A DNA stretch of 6,948 nucleotides, taken from an uncultured Slackia sp. (GTDB lineage: Bacteria > Actinomycetota > Coriobacteriia > Coriobacteriales > Eggerthellaceae). The number at the start of each line of letters is the position of its first letter. The stretch's first letter is position 1. The position numbers were made by a program, and so were the translations under genes. The notes beneath the pieces were generated by a model that made no database searches, was not told where the DNA came from, and saw only the letters and a list, made by a program, of their open reading frames with translations. Below are positions 5,739 to 6,948 of the stretch, one piece after another. The stretch spans positions 1-6,948 of the forward strand of contig CALBLG010000153.1 of the NCBI GenBank assembly GCA_937895975.1. The letters are read 5' to 3'.

Positions 5739-6332
5739 ATGGCCCAGAAGAACAAGGTGCGCAGCATACGCGTCAGCCCGCAGCTCGACGCACGCATTTC
5801 CAGCTATGCGCAGGCAACCAACCAGAAAGAGGCCGACGCCATATGCGACCTTCTCGAGAAGGGGCTCGCGTGCGAGTCGCTGTCGGTGTTCACCACGCCC
5901 GTCGGCTCGCTGATCCAGCACGTCGTCGAGGCCGAGTTCAACATGATGCGGGCGGAAATCGAGGAGCGCAACGACGAGCTCGAGGATCGCATCGTCCACA
6001 AATTCATACCACAAGGCGAAGCTGTTCCGACCGGAGGGCCTAGCCGCACGGGGCTACCAGGCCGGGCACCTGGTGATAAAAGACGGCCAGCCGTACGCGT
6101 GCGGCTGCCTGCCGATTTCGAGGACTTTCGTCGGCGACGAGATCGGACTCGGAGACCGCAAGGCCAACGCGGCAACGATACAGATCATCGAACGGAGCGC
6201 GCCGCGTGGGCGCGGACATCGGCCGCCAGGCCGATGCCGCATGGCGCAGCCATGCCTGGGCGCAAGCCCAGAACCCAGGCAGCGCATCCGTATATTCACG
6301 AATGGCAACAAACGCGGCCGACGTTCTGCTAG
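5739..6332 (+). CDS. Ribbon-helix-helix (CopG-like) DNA-binding protein; tail probably out of frame
   Basis: The start at 5739 is supported by GGAGG (5728-5732) with 6-nt spacing; an earlier ATG at 5643 has no such site. Residues 7-43 (VRSIRVSPQLDARISSYAQA, then a helix ending LLEKGLA) fit the beta-helix-helix pattern of RHH proteins, which bind DNA as dimers. Residues 60-88 form a charged amphipathic, possibly coiled helix. Codons have strong GC3 up to about position 5997. From residue 89 onward the frame becomes rich in Arg, Pro and Gly (to the stop at 6330), which looks like a shifted frame, while good coding signal continues in the next frame. As it stands the product is 197 aa, but its native C-terminus is probably lost. 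Likely role, by inference: transcriptional regulator or relaxosome accessory protein of the element. Confidence 0.55.
   Translation: MAQKNKVRSIRVSPQLDARISSYAQATNQKEADAICDLLEKGLACESLSVFTTPVGSLIQHVVEAEFNMMRAEIEERNDELEDRIVHKFIPQGEAVPTGGPSRTGLPGRAPGDKRRPAVRVRLPADFEDFRRRRDRTRRPQGQRGNDTDHRTERAAWARTSAARPMPHGAAMPGRKPRTQAAHPYIHEWQQTRPTFC
6001..6205 (+). pseudogene. Displaced middle segment of the RHH gene (second frame), not recognised
   Basis: In the frame starting at 6001 the sequence reads NSYHKAKLFRPEGLAARGYQ, then AGHLVIKDGQPYACGC, LPISRTFVGDEIGLGDRKAN and AATIQIIERS. Codon choice is GC3-rich and protein-like, unlike the other two frames over this stretch. There is no start codon with a ribosome site at its beginning; the first candidate start is a GTG at 6073 without a Shine-Dalgarno. 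One base fewer in the AAA at about 6000 would join RIVH of the RHH frame to NSYHKAKLF. The simplest reading is that this is the continuation of the RHH gene after a frameshift (mutation or sequence error). The domain is not recognised; a CGC pair of cysteines is the only motif. Confidence 0.45.
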
Positions 6333-6367
6333 AATTCGCGGCATGGTTAAATCGTCAGGAAAAATAA
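6206..6367 (+). CDS. Small ORF (53 aa) overlapping the tRNase-like gene; separate partner gene or third-frame end of the RHH gene
   Basis: The GTG at 6206 has GGAG (6194-6197) 8 nt upstream. The product begins VGADIGRQADAAWRSHAWAQ and ends MATNAADVLLEFAAWLNRQE plus Lys, with a helical, acidic-hydrophobic C-terminus. Its stop (6365-6367) lies 25 nt inside the next gene, an overlap typical of coupled gene pairs. Two readings are open: an independent small partner (antitoxin or immunity candidate), or the end of the frame-broken gene that begins at 5739, since the coding signal passes from the second to the third frame near 6200. It is not recognised as a known family. Confidence 0.45.
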   Translation: MGADIGRQADAAWRSHAWAQAQNPGSASVYSRMATNAADVLLEFAAWLNRQEK

Positions 6368-6735
6368 TCATCCCGTCGGGCGTCAACGTTTGGCCCCATG
6401 AGCTCGCGACGGCGAAAGCCCTCGCGGCGGCTGGATACGTCGTCGAGTTCGCAGAACGGCGCGAAGGCCAGTACGAGAAGTCCGCCGACCTAGTAATCGC
6501 TGGAGAATCGTGGGAGATGAAGGCCCCCAACGGCGCGAGCATGAAGGCCATCGAAAAGAACCTGCGCAAAGCCTGCTCGCAATCGCCCAATGTGGTATTC
6601 GACTCCGGACGATTGAAATCCATTCCCGACAGCGCCGTCGAACGCGAGCTTCGAGCCTGTGCATCCGGGAGAATCAAGCAGCTGCGTCGTCTTTTATTCG
6701 TGAATCGGCACCACGCCGTCATTGACATCAAATAA
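6343..6735 (+). CDS. Stand-alone CdiA C-terminal tRNase-like nuclease (PD-(D/E)XK fold, candidate toxin)
   Basis: A 130-aa protein resembling the tRNase domain at the C-terminus of some CdiA contact-dependent inhibition toxins and small related proteins on Gram-positive mobile elements. Visible pattern: HELATAKALAAAGYVVEF (19-36) with Glu20 in a helix; SADLVIAGESWEMKAPNG (47-64) with Asp49 and the E-x-K pair Glu58/Lys60; NLRKACSQSPNVVFDSGRLK (73-92); and C-terminal RRLLFVNRHHAVIDIK. Asp...Glu-x-Lys is the metal-site signature of the PD-(D/E)XK superfamily. It lacks secretion and delivery domains, so it would act inside its own cell or ride on another system. The start at 6343 lacks a clear Shine-Dalgarno, which fits translation coupled to the ORF overlapping it by 25 nt. 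An upstream GTG in the same frame (6073) would add a stretch belonging to another gene. Nuclease activity and tRNA specificity are inferred from family resemblance. Confidence 0.65.
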   Translation: MVKSSGKIIIPSGVNVWPHELATAKALAAAGYVVEFAERREGQYEKSADLVIAGESWEMKAPNGASMKAIEKNLRKACSQSPNVVFDSGRLKSIPDSAVERELRACASGRIKQLRRLLFVNRHHAVIDIK

Positions 6736-6759
6736 GCGTCAAGTAGAATAACAGTCATC

Positions 6760-6808
6760 AAGCGCCCGAACGGTGAGTCATCACCTCCCTCGGGCGCTTT
6801 ATTTGTTT
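6760..6808 (+). terminator. Nested intrinsic terminator after the tRNase-like gene
   Basis: A perfect 10-bp stem AAGCGCCCGA/TCGGGCGCTT (6760-6769 with 6790-6799) encloses a second 5-bp hairpin GGTGA-gtca-TCACC (6772-6785), followed by TTTATTTGTTT (6798-6808). It lies 24 nt after the stop of the tRNase-like gene. The inner arm reads TCACCTCCC, a close match to the anti-Shine-Dalgarno end of 16S rRNA. Confidence 0.85.
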
Positions 6809-6829
6809 CGAAGGCAATAGCGGGATATA

Positions 6830-6872
6830 TCTGGAGAAGATGCCGGCCCCAACGAAACAGGACCGGCATCTT
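6830..6872 (-). terminator. Intrinsic terminator of the convergent partial gene
   Basis: Arms 6837-6846 and 6863-6872 are a perfect 10-bp match (AAGATGCCGG/CCGGCATCTT). On the minus strand four more pairs, two of them G·U, extend the stem to 14 bp; on the + strand those two would be C·A mismatches. The T-run on the minus side is short (CTTCTCC after the stem), so efficiency may be moderate. It begins 10 nt after the stop of the minus-strand gene at 6883. Confidence 0.6.
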
Positions 6873-6882
6873 AAGGCTGGTC

Positions 6883-6948
6883 CTACTCGCCCGAGCCGTA
6901 CAGGTTGACGACATGCTCCACGAAGCCCTTGCCATTGGGCATCGCCTT
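6883..6948 (-). CDS. C-terminal end of an unrecognised protein (5' part outside window)
   Basis: Twenty-one codons and a TAG stop are visible in frame from the window edge: KAMPNGKGFVEHVVNLYGSG plus Glu. GC3-rich codons (AAG GGC TTC GTG GAG, GTC GTC AAC CTG TAC GGC) and a hairpin 10 nt downstream on the same strand support a real gene. A longer overlapping minus frame ending at 6054 has no coding character. Too little is present to name the family. It is convergent with the tRNase-like gene and lies on the element side of the tRNA scar, so it is probably another mobile-element gene. Confidence 0.55.
   Translation of the reverse strand, partial: KAMPNGKGFVEHVVNLYGSGE

Noticed and set aside
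6680..6768. Small minus-strand peptide starting MTVILLDAYLMSM after GGGAGGTGATGA, as a holin-like type I toxin
   Set aside because: The peptide is not hydrophobic enough, continues as antisense of the tRNase gene, and its ATG (6757-6755) is more than 20 nt past the ribosome-like site.
6054..6935. Long minus-strand open frame (293 aa) across the element genes
   Set aside because: It is antisense to the tRNase-like gene and to two GC3-rich coding segments, spans two terminators, has no ribosome site, and its composition (Ser/Arg/Ala-rich) is that of a shadow frame.

Overview
The window looks like a high-GC gut actinobacterium of the class Coriobacteriia, most likely family Eggerthellaceae (inference). 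The grounds are GC-rich codons with strong GC3, purine-rich Shine-Dalgarno sites, and a lipid-anchored multihaem cytochrome beside a FAD fumarate-reductase-type flavoprotein, an arrangement expanded in that family. No species assignment is possible from this sequence alone.

Layout. Positions 1-882 hold the end of a respiratory-type operon on the + strand: the C-terminus of an FAD_binding_2 flavoprotein, then a 126-aa dihaem c-type lipoprotein, closed by a clear intrinsic terminator (921-960). Positions 1006-4000 on the minus strand hold a compact glutamate acid-resistance/GABA operon, gadC (antiporter) then gadB (PLP glutamate decarboxylase), overlapping by 8 nt. Its upstream region (4001-4290) carries a 24-bp dyad in an AT-rich promoter zone and, unexpectedly, a strong minus-strand terminator between that zone and gadC, so attenuation is a reasonable hypothesis. 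trmO (tRNA m6t6A37 methyltransferase) runs divergently at 4291-5016, possibly from a leaderless mRNA.

Positions 5017-5443 are non-coding and contain three degenerate copies of a ~24-nt repeat. At 5444-5541 there is only the 3' part of a tRNA-Met(CAT) gene, followed by its own terminator. This is a typical integration scar: chromosome lies to the left and a mobile element to the right. The element side (5542-6948) contains a putative operator array (phased GTCCC boxes and a long imperfect palindrome), a ribbon-helix-helix protein whose reading frame appears to break twice, a small ORF that overlaps the next gene, and a stand-alone nuclease resembling the CdiA C-terminal tRNase (PD-(D/E)XK) toxin domain. 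A nested terminator follows, then the last 21 codons of a convergent minus-strand gene with its own terminator.

How the genes work together. GadC imports glutamate in exchange for GABA and GadB consumes a cytosolic proton per decarboxylation, a self-contained acid-stress and proton-motive-force cycle. The cytochrome would pass electrons to the flavoprotein at the outer membrane face. On the element, the RHH protein is a candidate DNA-binding or relaxosome regulator, and the tRNase-like protein is a candidate toxin or maintenance factor. The most unusual signals are the tRNA scar, the free-standing tRNase with its overlapping partner ORF, the three-frame gene before it, and the terminator in the gad leader.
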